Shown: positions 42,342 through 51,056 of the stretch, piece after piece | Numbering within the stretch: position 1 is the first letter of the stretch | Layout of the letters: the number at the start of each line of letters is the position of its first letter | Source: Pararhizobium sp. | GTDB taxonomy: Bacteria > Pseudomonadota > Alphaproteobacteria > Rhizobiales > Rhizobiaceae | Reading direction: 5' to 3' | Assembly (NCBI GenBank): GCA_030655075.1 | Contig: JAURWE010000055.1 | Coordinates: 124,001-188,000, forward strand | DNA: 64,000 nt | Notes under the pieces: model-generated | Seen by the model: the letters and a program-made list of their open reading frames with translations, nothing else | The model's database searches: none | Told to the model about the DNA's origin: nothing | Position numbers and translations under genes: made by a program

Positions 42342-43634
42342 ATGGATCGTATCCGGATCGTCGGCGGCAATGAACTTCACGGGATCATCCCGATTTCCGG
42401 CGCCAAGAATGCCGCCCTCCCTCTGATGATCGCCTCGCTTCTGACCGACGACACGCTGACGCTGGAAAACGTGCCGCATCTGGCCGATGTCGAGCAGCTC
42501 ACCCGCATCCTCGGCAATCACGGCGTCGACATTTCCGTCAATGGCCGCCGCGAGCGCCAGGGCGAAGGGTATTCGCGCACCGTGCATTTCACCTGCCGCA
42601 CCATCGTCGACACGACCGCGCCCTATGAGCTGGTTTCCAAGATGCGCGCCAGTTTCTGGGTCATCGGCCCGCTGCTCGCCCGCGAGGGCAAGGCCCGTGT
42701 CTCGCTTCCGGGCGGCTGCGCCATCGGCACGCGGCCGGTCGATCTGTTCATCGAAGGCCTGGCGGCGCTCGGCGCCAACATGGAAATCGACAGCGGCTAC
42801 ATCAATGCCACGGCCCCCAAGGGCGGCCTGATCGGCGCGCGCTATACCTTCCCGAAAGTCTCGGTCGGCGCCACCCATGTGATGCTGATGGCGGCGACGC
42901 TCGCCAATGGCACCACCGTCATCGGCAATGCCGCCCGCGAGCCTGAAGTCGTCGATCTCGCCAACTGCCTGATTGCCATGGGCGCCAAGATCAGCGGCCA
43001 TGGCACGAGCACGATCACCATCGAGGGCGTCACGTCGCTGTCGGGCGCCCGCCACCGCGTCCTGCCGGATCGGATCGAGACCGGCACCTATGCCATGGCC
43101 GTTGCCATGGCCGGCGGTGACGTCGTGCTCGAAGGCACGGACGGTTCGCTCCTCGAGACGGCGCTCGAAGCCGTTCGCCGGGCCGGTGCCACCATCACCC
43201 AGACGGAAACCGGCCTGCGCGTCGTGCGCAATGGTGGCGGCATCAAGCCGGTGGATGTGGTCACCGATCCTTTCCCCGGCTTCCCGACCGATCTGCAGGC
43301 GCAGTTCATGGGCCTGATGACCAAGTCGACCGGCGTCTCGCACATCACCGAGACCATTTTCGAAAACCGTTTCATGCATGTGCAGGAACTGGCCCGCCTT
43401 GGCGCCAAGATTTCGCTCTCCGGCCAGACGGCGAAGATCGAGGGCGTCGAGCGCCTGAAGGGTGCGCCGGTCATGGCGACCGACTTGCGCGCCTCCGTGT
43501 CGCTGGTCATCGCCGGCCTGGTGGCGGAAGGCGAGACCATGGTGTCGCGCGTCTACCATCTCGATCGCGGTTTCGAGCGGCTCGAAGAAAAACTCACCCG
43601 CTGCGGCGCCATCGTCGAACGCGTCAGCGATTGA
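42342..43634 (+). CDS. murA: UDP-N-acetylglucosamine 1-carboxyvinyltransferase
   Basis: 430 residues, the usual length. It transfers enolpyruvate from PEP to UDP-GlcNAc, the first committed step of peptidoglycan synthesis in the cytoplasm. SGAKNAALP near the N-terminus carries the conserved Lys and Asn, and GGCAIGTRPVD the active-site Cys that fosfomycin alkylates. It starts the conserved murA - DUF2948 - hisD run. Confidence 0.96.
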   Translation: MDRIRIVGGNELHGIIPISGAKNAALPLMIASLLTDDTLTLENVPHLADVEQLTRILGNHGVDISVNGRRERQGEGYSRTVHFTCRTIVDTTAPYELVSKMRASFWVIGPLLAREGKARVSLPGGCAIGTRPVDLFIEGLAALGANMEIDSGYINATAPKGGLIGARYTFPKVSVGATHVMLMAATLANGTTVIGNAAREPEVVDLANCLIAMGAKISGHGTSTITIEGVTSLSGARHRVLPDRIETGTYAMAVAMAGGDVVLEGTDGSLLETALEAVRRAGATITQTETGLRVVRNGGGIKPVDVVTDPFPGFPTDLQAQFMGLMTKSTGVSHITETIFENRFMHVQELARLGAKISLSGQTAKIEGVERLKGAPVMATDLRASVSLVIAGLVAEGETMVSRVYHLDRGFERLEEKLTRCGAIVERVSD

Positions 43635-43749
43635 TCTAGACCGAGCGTACCGAGGGGGCGCCGCGGTTGCGCTTGGGCGCCCTTCACCCTATCTGCAGGG
43701 TCAAGAGAACGACGCGCCGGATCTGGCGCAAGAAAAGCATGGAGCCGGC

Positions 43750-44184
43750 ATGGACAGTCTGAAACTGATGGCGCTGGACGCGGAAGATCTGGATATCGTT
43801 TCGGCCCATGTTCAGGACGCAGTGGTCAAGGTCGCGGATCTCGCCGCCCGGCCCGGCCAGTTCTCGCTGGTGGTCAATCGCTTCGTCTGGGAAAGCGCCG
43901 AAGCACGCGGCAAATCCTTCGAGCGCCGCCGCGCGATCCTTCTGTTCAAGCGCGTCGAGGCCGTGCGCTCGATCGGTATCGATCGCAGCAAGGCCGAGGA
44001 TGTGCTGTCGCTGCTGGCGATCCGCTACGTGCCGAAAGGCGAAGGCCCGGAGGGAACCGTCGAGGTTCTGATGGCAGGCGACGCGTCGTTGGCCTTCGAT
44101 GTCGAATGTATCGAGGTTCAGCTTGCAGATACGGGCGGAGCATGGGAAACCATGTCGAAACCCCGTCACCCGGACGGCGACTGA
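43750..44184 (+). CDS. DUF2948 family protein
   Basis: 144 residues starting MDSLKLMALDAEDL, the usual beginning of DUF2948. Strands with the block RRRAILLFKRVEAVRSIGID. The family is found in alphaproteobacteria between murA and hisD, as here; its role is not known. No signal or membrane segment. Confidence 0.85.
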   Translation: MDSLKLMALDAEDLDIVSAHVQDAVVKVADLAARPGQFSLVVNRFVWESAEARGKSFERRRAILLFKRVEAVRSIGIDRSKAEDVLSLLAIRYVPKGEGPEGTVEVLMAGDASLAFDVECIEVQLADTGGAWETMSKPRHPDGD

Positions 44185-44239
44185 CCGTCGCCTGCGGTAT
44201 GGCGGGCACTCATGACGGGCAATCGGGGACCTTATCCAG

Positions 44240-45538
44240 TTGGCACTCTGGCTTGACACGCTTGCGGGCGATTTCGATCAGCGCTTTGCGGCTTTCCTGA
44301 CGACGAAGCGGGAAGTTTCCGACGACGTGAACCTGACGGTGCGCGCGATCATCGACGATGTGCGCGCCCGCGGCGACGCCGCCCTTTCGGACTATTCGAA
44401 GAAATTCGATGGTCTCGATTTTGCTGTGACCGGCATGGCGGTTACGGCAGCCGAAATCGACGAGGCGATCCGCATCGTGCCGGCCGAAGTGCTGGGTGCG
44501 CTGAAGATCGCCGCCGAACGGATCGAAAAACATCACCGCCGCCAGCTGCCCAAGGACGACATCTACGAGGACGACATCGGCGTCGGCCTTGGGTCGCGCT
44601 GGACGGCGATCGATGCGGTTGGCCTCTATGTGCCGGGTGGCACCGCCAGCTATCCAAGCTCGGTGCTGATGAATGCGCTGCCGGCCAAGGTCGCCGGGGT
44701 GCCGCGCATCGTCATGGTGGTGCCTGCCTCCGGTGGCATCATCAATCCCGCTGTTCTGGCCGCCGCGCGCATGGCTGGCGTCGAGGAAATCTACCGCATC
44801 GGCGGCGCGCAGGCGATTGCGGCGCTGGCCTACGGCACGGAGACCATCGAGCCTGTGGCCAAGATCATGGGGCCTGGCAATGCCTATGTTGCCGCTGCCA
44901 AGCGCCATGTCTTCGGCACTGTTGGTATCGACATGATCGCCGGGCCGTCCGAAGTACTCGTTATTGCCGACGCCGACAACAATCCCGACTGGATCGCCGC
45001 CGACATGCTGGCGCAGGCCGAACATGACACCGGCGCTCAGGCGATCCTGATAACCGACGATGCCGCCTTTGGCGCGTCGGTCGAGGCTGCTGTCGAGCGG
45101 CAGCTGAAGACCCTGCCGCGGGCGGAAACGGCGAGCGCCAGCTGGCGCGATTTCGGCGCCATCATCACCGTGCCCGATCTCGACGACGCAGTGCCGCTGG
45201 CCAATCGTATCGCCGCCGAGCATCTGGAACTGGCCTTTGCCGGGGCGGACGCGATGATCCCGAAAATCCGCAATGCCGGCGCCATTTTCGTCGGCAGCCA
45301 TACGCCGGAAGTGATCGGCGATTATGTCGGCGGCTCCAACCATGTTCTGCCGACGGCGCGCTCGGCGCGGTTCTCGTCGGGTTTGGGTGTCCTCGACTAT
45401 ATGAAGCGCACCTCGATCCTCAGGCTTGGGCCCGATCAGCTGCGAACACTCGGGCCCGCTGCCATTGCGCTCGCCCGGGCCGAGGGGCTCGAAGCCCATG
45501 CCCGCTCCGTTGCCATTCGTCTCAATCTCGCGGAGTGA
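44240..45538 (+). CDS. hisD: Histidinol dehydrogenase
   Basis: 432 residues. Oxidises histidinol to histidine in two NAD-dependent steps with a bound zinc. Family blocks include YVPGGTASYPSSVLMNALPA, GPGNAYVAAAKRHVFG, AEHDTGAQA and AAEHLELAF. The start is a TTG at 44240; no ATG fits. It lies 55 bases after the DUF2948 gene and 3 bases before the UPF0262 gene, a conserved alphaproteobacterial arrangement. Confidence 0.95.
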   Translation: MALWLDTLAGDFDQRFAAFLTTKREVSDDVNLTVRAIIDDVRARGDAALSDYSKKFDGLDFAVTGMAVTAAEIDEAIRIVPAEVLGALKIAAERIEKHHRRQLPKDDIYEDDIGVGLGSRWTAIDAVGLYVPGGTASYPSSVLMNALPAKVAGVPRIVMVVPASGGIINPAVLAAARMAGVEEIYRIGGAQAIAALAYGTETIEPVAKIMGPGNAYVAAAKRHVFGTVGIDMIAGPSEVLVIADADNNPDWIAADMLAQAEHDTGAQAILITDDAAFGASVEAAVERQLKTLPRAETASASWRDFGAIITVPDLDDAVPLANRIAAEHLELAFAGADAMIPKIRNAGAIFVGSHTPEVIGDYVGGSNHVLPTARSARFSSGLGVLDYMKRTSILRLGPDQLRTLGPAAIALARAEGLEAHARSVAIRLNLAE

Positions 45539-45541
45539 CGG

Positions 45542-46018
45542 ATGGGCACGAAGGACAGCCACCGCCTCTGTGATGTCGTGCTGGACGAGACGATCGGGCG
45601 CTCGACACCCGATGTCGAACACGAACGGGCGGTCGCCATCTTTGATCTCATCGAGGAGAACTCGTTCACGCCGGAAGGCCATCCGGGCGGACCTTATCGG
45701 CTCAAACTGTCCCTGATGGAAAAACGCCTCGTCTTTGCCATCACCACCGAGGCCGGCGACACCGTCGCCACCCATATCCTGTCGCTGACCCCCTTTCGCC
45801 GGATCGTGAAGGACTATTTCATGATCTGCGAGAGCTATTATGCGGCGATCCGCTCGTCGACACCGAGCCAGATCGAGGCGATCGACATGGGCCGGCGCGG
45901 CATCCACAACGAGGGCTCGCAGACGCTGATGGACCGGCTTTCCGGCAAGATCGGCATGGACTTCGACACGGCGCGGCGGCTCTTCACGCTTGTCTGCGTG
46001 CTCTACTGGCGCGGGTAG
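45542..46018 (+). CDS. UPF0262 family protein
   Basis: 158 residues. Typical blocks are NEGSQTLMDRL and DFDTARRLFTLVCVLYWRG, which end the protein as in the family. Function unknown; always near hisD in Rhizobiales. It follows hisD by 3 bases and precedes the phosphatase by 5, so it is in the same operon. Confidence 0.88.
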   Translation: MGTKDSHRLCDVVLDETIGRSTPDVEHERAVAIFDLIEENSFTPEGHPGGPYRLKLSLMEKRLVFAITTEAGDTVATHILSLTPFRRIVKDYFMICESYYAAIRSSTPSQIEAIDMGRRGIHNEGSQTLMDRLSGKIGMDFDTARRLFTLVCVLYWRG

Positions 46019-46023
46019 CGGCG

Positions 46024-46518
46024 ATGAGCGGGGCTCCTGCATCGCCTGTTGATGCCGTGCCGGGTAGCGGCAGCAAGATGCCGCGTTCGGTGCTGTTCAT
46101 GTGCGGCCAGAATGCCATCCGCTCGCCCATGGCCGAAACATTGGCGCGCAGCATGCTGCCCAAGGGCACCTATGTGGCATCCGCCGGCGTGCGCAGCGGC
46201 GAGCGAGACCCTTTCGTCGACGTGGTGCTCAGCGAGATCGGCCTGACGATCGGCCGCCACCAGCCCCATACGCTGGACGAGCTGGAGGACGATTATTTCG
46301 ACCTGATCATCACGCTCGCGCCGGAAGCCCATCATGCGGCGCTGGAGCTGACCCGCTCCAACGCGGTCGAGGTCGTCTACTGGCCGACGCCGGACCCGAC
46401 GGTTGCGACGGGAACGCGCGAACAGATCGTCTCGGCCTATCGTGACGTGCGCAACCACCTGGCCATGATGCTGGAACGCCGGCTCGTGCCGCTGGCATCC
46501 GAAATGCCGCAAGCTTGA
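46024..46518 (+). CDS. Low-molecular-weight protein tyrosine phosphatase / arsenate-reductase-like protein
   Basis: 164 residues. The phosphate-binding loop CX5R is visible as CGQNAIRS, preceded by a hydrophobic strand (SVLFM). The usual CxxNxCRS has Ile in place of the second Cys, so a thioredoxin-type arsenate reductase cycle is unlikely and phosphatase activity more likely. The general-acid Asp is probably in TPDPT. An N-terminal ~20-residue extension may not be real, because a second Met precedes the core. Operon with hisD. Confidence 0.82.
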   Translation: MSGAPASPVDAVPGSGSKMPRSVLFMCGQNAIRSPMAETLARSMLPKGTYVASAGVRSGERDPFVDVVLSEIGLTIGRHQPHTLDELEDDYFDLIITLAPEAHHAALELTRSNAVEVVYWPTPDPTVATGTREQIVSAYRDVRNHLAMMLERRLVPLASEMPQA

Positions 46519-46728
46519 CAGACGCGCCGCATGCCCCGATATACCCCGGACATGTCCCGGTTTTGCTCATTCTTTCAGAGAAGTCAGCAAAAGCCGGGCT
46601 TTTACCACTTGCCAAATGCAGAAAGCCCGATCTGCGAGGTTCACAAATCCTCGGCGATTGTGTAGTTTCCGGCAAATTTTCCGGGCGCATCCTGCGTGCC
46701 GGCTGAAGATACAGGAAGAAAACCTTTA

Positions 46729-46947
46729 ATGCCGAAAGAAGAAGTCCTCGAGTTTCCCGGAATCGTCACGGAATTGCTTCCCAATGCGACCTTCCGCGTC
46801 AAGCTCGAAAACGAACACGAAATCATCGCCCACACGGCCGGCCGCATGCGCAAGAACCGCATCCGCGTTCTGGCGGGCGACAAGGTTCTGGTCGAAATGA
46901 CGCCGTACGACCTGACCAAGGGCCGTATCACCTATCGCTTCAAGTAA
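46729..46947 (+). CDS. infA: Translation initiation factor IF-1
   Basis: 72 residues, a single S1/OB fold, with GIVTELLPNATFRVKLEN and the ending DLTKGRITYRFK as in the family. Binds the 30S A site during initiation. The ATG at 46729 gives the standard N-terminus; the frame is open upstream but without family similarity. Confidence 0.96.
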   Translation: MPKEEVLEFPGIVTELLPNATFRVKLENEHEIIAHTAGRMRKNRIRVLAGDKVLVEMTPYDLTKGRITYRFK

Positions 46948-46983
46948 GCGCGTTCCCGTCCGGACACCCAAGGCCGAAATTTC

Positions 46984-47607
46984 ATGGCGCTGAACCAAAA
47001 GCTGATCCTCGCTTCCGGATCGCCCCGCCGGGTTGAGCTTCTCAACCAGGCAGGCATCGAACCGTCGCGCCTGATGCCGATGGATCTCGACGAGACGGCC
47101 AAGCGCGCAGAGCATCCCCGTTCGCTCGCCCGCCGGCTGTCAGCTGAAAAAGCCCGCGCCGCGCAGGCCGCGATCAAGGGCGACATCGCCTGGGATGGCG
47201 CCAGCTACATTCTTGCCGCCGACACGGTCGTCTCCGTCGGGCGGCGCATCCTGCCGAAGGCGGAGACGCTCGAAGAGGCATCGGCAGCGCTGCACCTCCT
47301 GTCCGGCCGCAGCCACCGCGTCTACACCGGCGTCTGCGTCATCACGCCCGACCGCAAGCTGCGCCAGAAGGTCATCGACACCCGCGTCCGCTTCAAGCGC
47401 CTGTCCCAGCCGGAAATCGAGGCCTATATCGCGTCCGGCCAGTGGCGCGGCAAGGCCGGTGCCTATGGTATCCAGGGCCTGGCAGGCACGTTCGTCGTCA
47501 AGCTCGTCGGCTCCTACACCAATGTCGTCGGCCTGCCGCTCTATGAAACGCTGGCGCTGCTGTCGGGCGAAGGCTTCGACACGCTGAAGACCTGGGCGGA
47601 GGCCTGA
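46984..47607 (+). CDS. maf: Maf family nucleotide pyrophosphatase
   Basis: 207 residues. SGSPRRVELL is the N-terminal nucleotide-binding motif, with AADTVVSVGRRIL, the SGRSHRVYTGV block and GKAGAYGIQGLAG. The family hydrolyses non-canonical or modified nucleoside triphosphates (dTTP/UTP or m7GTP types); which subtype this is cannot be decided by eye. It lies between infA and yacG, as usual. Confidence 0.92.
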   Translation: MALNQKLILASGSPRRVELLNQAGIEPSRLMPMDLDETAKRAEHPRSLARRLSAEKARAAQAAIKGDIAWDGASYILAADTVVSVGRRILPKAETLEEASAALHLLSGRSHRVYTGVCVITPDRKLRQKVIDTRVRFKRLSQPEIEAYIASGQWRGKAGAYGIQGLAGTFVVKLVGSYTNVVGLPLYETLALLSGEGFDTLKTWAEA

Positions 47608-47610
47608 GCC

Positions 47611-47808
47611 GTGAGCGACACACCGGCCTCCAACGTCGCGCCCCTGCGCAAGACCGTGCCCTGCCCCGAATGTCGCCGTCCGTCGCACCGTGACCATTAC
47701 CCCTTCTGCTCGGATCGCTGCCGCAATGTCGACCTCAACCGCTGGCTGAGCGGATCCTACGCGATCCCTGTCGCAGAGGACGAAAGCAAGGCGGACGACG
47801 AGGAATAG
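47611..47808 (+). CDS. yacG: DNA gyrase inhibitor / zinc-binding protein YacG
   Basis: 65 residues from a GTG. Four zinc Cys are visible (CPEC and FCSDRC), followed by NVDLNRWLSGSYAIP, the family signature. YacG binds GyrB and inhibits gyrase in E. coli. The C-terminus is acidic. It lies three bases after maf. Confidence 0.92.
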   Translation: MSDTPASNVAPLRKTVPCPECRRPSHRDHYPFCSDRCRNVDLNRWLSGSYAIPVAEDESKADDEE

Positions 47809-47894
47809 AAAGGGGCCGTTTGGCGAGATTGCGCTTTCTTTTCAATTATTTGAGCGCCGCAGCATTTTCCTTTTTGAAAAAGCGTCATTTGCGC

Positions 47895-47922
47895 TGGACA
47901 CAAACGAACAAGATGTTATAAA
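47895..47922 (+). promoter_or_regulatory. tRNA-Phe promoter
   Basis: TGGACA (47895-47900) and TATAAA (47917-47922) with a 16-base spacer, 73 bases upstream of tRNA-Phe. Confidence 0.5.
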
Positions 47923-47994
47923 CCGCCTCGCTTCCGGGGAAAACCAATCCCTGCGGTCCCTTAAGGGGAAACCGAACGGCCTTACGGCCCGGAT

Positions 47995-48070
47995 GCCCGG
48001 ATAGCTCAGTTGGTAGAGCAGCGGATTGAAAATCCGCGTGTCGGTGGTTCAAATCCGCCTCCGGGCACCA
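47995..48070 (+). tRNA. tRNA-Phe (GAA)
   Basis: 76 nt with encoded CCA. Acceptor stem GCCCGGA/TCCGGGC. Anticodon arm GCGGA-TTGAAAA-TCCGC, anticodon GAA. No duplicated 3' end was seen downstream, so this tRNA is not carrying an element within the window. Confidence 0.96.
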
Positions 48071-48658
48071 TTTCATTTCATAATTTGTGTTTTCAAATGG
48101 GCGGGCGGCGGCTTGCCCAACGCGATGTAACAATCTGAAAACGCACGATAATTTTTCCTTGGCCTTGCGACTCCGGCCACATTCTCATTGCATTAGTGGC
48201 GCAGATCTTGTGGCGCCAATTGCTTGCCTTGAGGGCGCTGGCTGATGCGTCTGCGAGCCGGGCGGATTGCATCGCATTGCCAACATCCGCTCGCTGACCT
48301 CGACGGCAGGCTCCTTTATGCCTCTCTGCGGCGGCAGCTGAAATTCTTGCTTGCCATTAAAGCAATCATTACTGCTGAGACAAATGAAATATAGCGACTG
48401 CCGATTTACCGCTCCGCTTCGGTAGGCCGGCCGGGCGATATCGCGGCTGTGCAGGGAAGGCATCCTGGGAACCCTGCTGCTGCTTGCTCAATGAACAGGA
48501 ACAGCAAACCCGGCACTGAGGGGGATCCGTCATACCTGCCATTCCATCATTTTTCGCGGGGGCATTCCAGTCAACCGCTCACGGGAGCGTTGCCGGCAAG
48601 ATTGCGCGCTGTCAGCAGCGTCCACTACCGGTAAACAGACGGCTGAGCAGCGTGCGGC
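48071..48658. other. Gene-free stretch after tRNA-Phe
   Basis: About 590 bases. Short frames exist on both strands (for example minus 48185-48463) but have no ribosome sites or family-like sequence. I see no direct repeat of the tRNA end, no insertion sequence and no clear hairpin-T terminator here. Confidence 0.5.
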
Positions 48659-48695
48659 TTGAAATCCGCGAATTCGGCCCCATATATAATCGCGG

Positions 48696-48789
48696 AACAC
48701 ATGTTCGTTTCCAGCGGCTGACCACGGATGTACTGGCAGGTGCTGTCGAGACGGGTTGGAGAGGTCGGGATATCCCGGCCTTTTTCTTT
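48696..48789 (+). ncRNA. Candidate ~94-nt small RNA
   Basis: A promoter-like pair, TTGAAA (48659-48664) and TATATAAT (48683-48690), is followed about 70 bases later by a strong intrinsic terminator: GGTCGGGATATCCCGGCC (48763-48780), then TTTTTCTTT. The intervening RNA has no sizeable frame. It could instead be an attenuated leader of the gene at 48852. Confidence 0.45.
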
Positions 48790-48851
48790 ATGGGCGTGGC
48801 CACAGGCGCTCCGGTTAAGCAGATATCGTATTGTATTGAAAGGGAGCCCCC

Positions 48852-49082
48852 ATGAACGCGCAGGTCAAAGACTCTTTGTTCGCACAGAAGAAGTCGCCGT
48901 CGCAACGGCACGACGACATCACCTCCGCCGTCAATACGATTATCGACAAGGAAAAGATCGCACGCGAGAAGAAGACCGAGCGCTTGCGTCAACTGCGGCT
49001 TGCCAAGGACGCCGAAGATGCAGCTGCGGCGCCGCCGGTTCAAGAAAAACCGAAGTCGAAGGCCAGAGCTGCCAAAGCCTGA
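48852..49082 (+). CDS. Small charged protein, unknown
   Basis: 76 residues with a GGGAG ribosome site. A long charged helix (VNTIIDKEKIAREKKTERLR) and an Ala/Lys/Pro-rich tail; likely coiled coil or nucleic-acid binding. Not recognised. It lies 62 bases after the terminator of the candidate small RNA. Confidence 0.6.
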   Translation: MNAQVKDSLFAQKKSPSQRHDDITSAVNTIIDKEKIAREKKTERLRQLRLAKDAEDAAAAPPVQEKPKSKARAAKA

Positions 49083-49143
49083 TTTTCAGACCTGGGATCG
49101 GCTGATCTTCAACGGATGCAGAGCAGCCCTGCCCTGAGCCGCT

Positions 49144-50175
49144 TTAATTTGCATTGGCGCCGATTTCGCGATCCCAGCGCTCAAGCAGTTCCTTGCGCTT
49201 TGCCGGGTTGCCGTAGGTCCAAAAATCGTAGTCGATCAAGGTGATCTCTTCGAGCTTCGGCGCTTCGTCGGGCACGTCGGCCATCCTGTTTGAGGGAAGC
49301 TGGAATGCCTTGGCGTCTTTCATCCGCGACTGGACCTCTGCCGTCAGCGCCCAATCATACCAGATCCGGGCATTGTCGAGGTTCTTGGCGCCCTTTATGA
49401 TCGACATGGAGCCGATTTCGTAGCCGGTGCCCTCGCAGGGAGCGACGGTCTTGATCGGGAAACCATCAACGGCCTGCGCGACGGCATCATGCATGAAAAC
49501 GATGCCGAGCGCCGTTTCGCCGAGTGCGGCGGCCTTGATCGAGTCGGCGCCGGACTTGGTGTAGCGCGCAACGTTGACATTGAGCTTCTGCAGATAGTCG
49601 AAGGCCTGGTCCTCCCCCATGATCTGCACCAGCGTTGCCAGCGCCGTGTAGGCCGTTCCCGACGAATTCGGATCGGCAACCTCGATCTGGCCTTTCAGCT
49701 CACTTGCCAGAAGATCGGCCCAGCAAGACGGCTCCTTGAAACCCTTTTCCTTGAAGATAGTGGTATTGTAGCCCCAACCCAGCGCGCCGGCATAGACACC
49801 CACAGTCTTGTAGCCGGAGCTGTCGGCCTGTTTCTTTGCCCAGCTCTGCAACTGATCGAGCATCGGCGACCGATATTCGAGCGTCAGGTCTTCAGCAGCC
49901 GCCTGAAGATGCGGATCACCGGTGCCGCCCCACCAGATATCGGCCTTCGGGTTCCCGGCTTCGGCCCGGATATGGGTGGATGCCTCTCCCGATGACAGCC
50001 GCACCATGTGGACGCGGATATCGTTTTCCGTTTCGAAATCTTTCTTCATCTGCTCGCAGAAATCGACAGCCGCCGAGCAGACGAGGTTGAGATCGCCTGC
50101 AGCCTGGGCGGAAGAGGCGACAGATGCGACGCCGGCCACGGCCGCAACAACGATTACCGATAGGGATAAACCCAC
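49144..50175 (-). CDS. Periplasmic iron(III)/phosphonate-type solute-binding protein
   Basis: 343 residues from a GTG with a perfect AGGAGGAT site; the ATG 33 bases upstream would put residues before the signal peptide. The leader ends near AQAAG. The mature part (KADIWWGGTGDPHLQAAAED, GWGYNTTIFKEKGFKEP, LGIVFMHDAVAQAV) fits the AfuA/FbpA-like class that binds ferric iron, thiamine or phosphonates. No permease or ATPase of matching type is adjacent, so it is an orphan or borrows subunits. Ligand unknown. Confidence 0.75.
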   Translation of the reverse strand: MGLSLSVIVVAAVAGVASVASSAQAAGDLNLVCSAAVDFCEQMKKDFETENDIRVHMVRLSSGEASTHIRAEAGNPKADIWWGGTGDPHLQAAAEDLTLEYRSPMLDQLQSWAKKQADSSGYKTVGVYAGALGWGYNTTIFKEKGFKEPSCWADLLASELKGQIEVADPNSSGTAYTALATLVQIMGEDQAFDYLQKLNVNVARYTKSGADSIKAAALGETALGIVFMHDAVAQAVDGFPIKTVAPCEGTGYEIGSMSIIKGAKNLDNARIWYDWALTAEVQSRMKDAKAFQLPSNRMADVPDEAPKLEEITLIDYDFWTYGNPAKRKELLERWDREIGANAN

Positions 50176-50291
50176 AAAATATCCTCCTGCTGGATGCAAC
50201 GCCTCCACGCCGCACGCCGTCTCCGTCGTAGCCTGATGCTGAGCGACAGAACCGTGCGTGTCAAATGGTGAAAAATCGCCAGTTGCGCCGA

Positions 50292-51056
50292 TCAGCAGCC
50301 AAGAAAATGGATGTGATGGCGGCCGTGGTGCGGAGACCGCTCAACATGGGCACGCACGCCGAACACGTCTGAAATCAGTTCACCGGTCAGGACGTCCTCG
50401 GGCACGCCGGCGGCAACCACACGGCCGCCGCTGAGCACGGCGATCGTGTCGCAGAACATTGCGGCCAAGTTCAGGTCGTGCAGCGCGATGATGCTGGTGA
50501 CCGGCAGCCGGTTGACCAGAGACAGGATTTCCAGCTGGTGCTGGATGTCGAGATGGTTGGTCGGCTCGTCGAGCAGAAGCTCGCTCGGCGTCTGCGCCAG
50601 AGCCCGTGCGATATGCACGCGCTGACGCTCGCCGCCGGACAGCGTGTGCCAGAGCTGCTGCGCCTTCTCCGTCATGCCCACCTGCTGCAGGGCATGGCTG
50701 ACGGCAAGATCATCGGCGCCGTTCCAGGGCGAAAGCGGGCCGCGATGCGGGGTGCGGCCAAGGCGGACGACCTCAAGCACGGTCACCTGTGCGTCTGTCG
50801 TTGCCTGCTGCTCGACGAAGGCGATGCGCCGGGCGATATCGAGGCGGCTCATTGTGCCGATGCCGATTTCATCAAGTGCGATGACGCCGCTTTTCACCTG
50901 ACGCAGGCGGCAGATGAGGCGCAGCAAGCTGGACTTTCCCGAGCCGTTCGGCCCGATCAAACCCAGGGTCTTGCCGGGTGCCACCTCCAGGCTGACGCCG
51001 TTGACGACGTGGATGCCTGCGGTTGCCCAATGCACGTCACGGACGCAAATGCTCAT
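50292..51056 (-). CDS. btuD: Cobalamin/siderophore-type ABC ATPase (BtuD-like)
   Basis: 254 residues. Walker A GPNGSGKSSLL, signature LSGGERQR, Walker B SELLLDEPTNHLD, then ALHDLN. The C-terminus is His-rich (SPHHGRHHIHFLGC), uncommon in the family and possibly metal-binding. It overlaps the permease gene by 4 bp. The cobalamin riboswitch upstream of the operon is the reason to prefer a cobalamin or cobamide substrate over heme or siderophore. Confidence 0.85.
   Translation of the reverse strand: MSICVRDVHWATAGIHVVNGVSLEVAPGKTLGLIGPNGSGKSSLLRLICRLRQVKSGVIALDEIGIGTMSRLDIARRIAFVEQQATTDAQVTVLEVVRLGRTPHRGPLSPWNGADDLAVSHALQQVGMTEKAQQLWHTLSGGERQRVHIARALAQTPSELLLDEPTNHLDIQHQLEILSLVNRLPVTSIIALHDLNLAAMFCDTIAVLSGGRVVAAGVPEDVLTGELISDVFGVRAHVERSPHHGRHHIHFLGC

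Noticed and set aside
46024..46518. Calling the phosphatase-like protein an arsenate reductase
   Set aside because: The second loop Cys used in that cycle is replaced by Ile, and no other arsenic gene is near.
46515..46706. 63-codon frame between the phosphatase and infA
   Set aside because: It overlaps the phosphatase stop, has no ribosome site or family-like sequence, and lies in the expected infA promoter region.
47995..48090. tRNA-Phe as a second integration site
   Set aside because: I looked for a copy of its 3' end and for an integrase nearby and found neither.
48185..48463. 92-codon minus-strand frame downstream of tRNA-Phe
   Set aside because: No ribosome site, no recognisable fold pattern, and odd composition; probably chance in GC-rich DNA.
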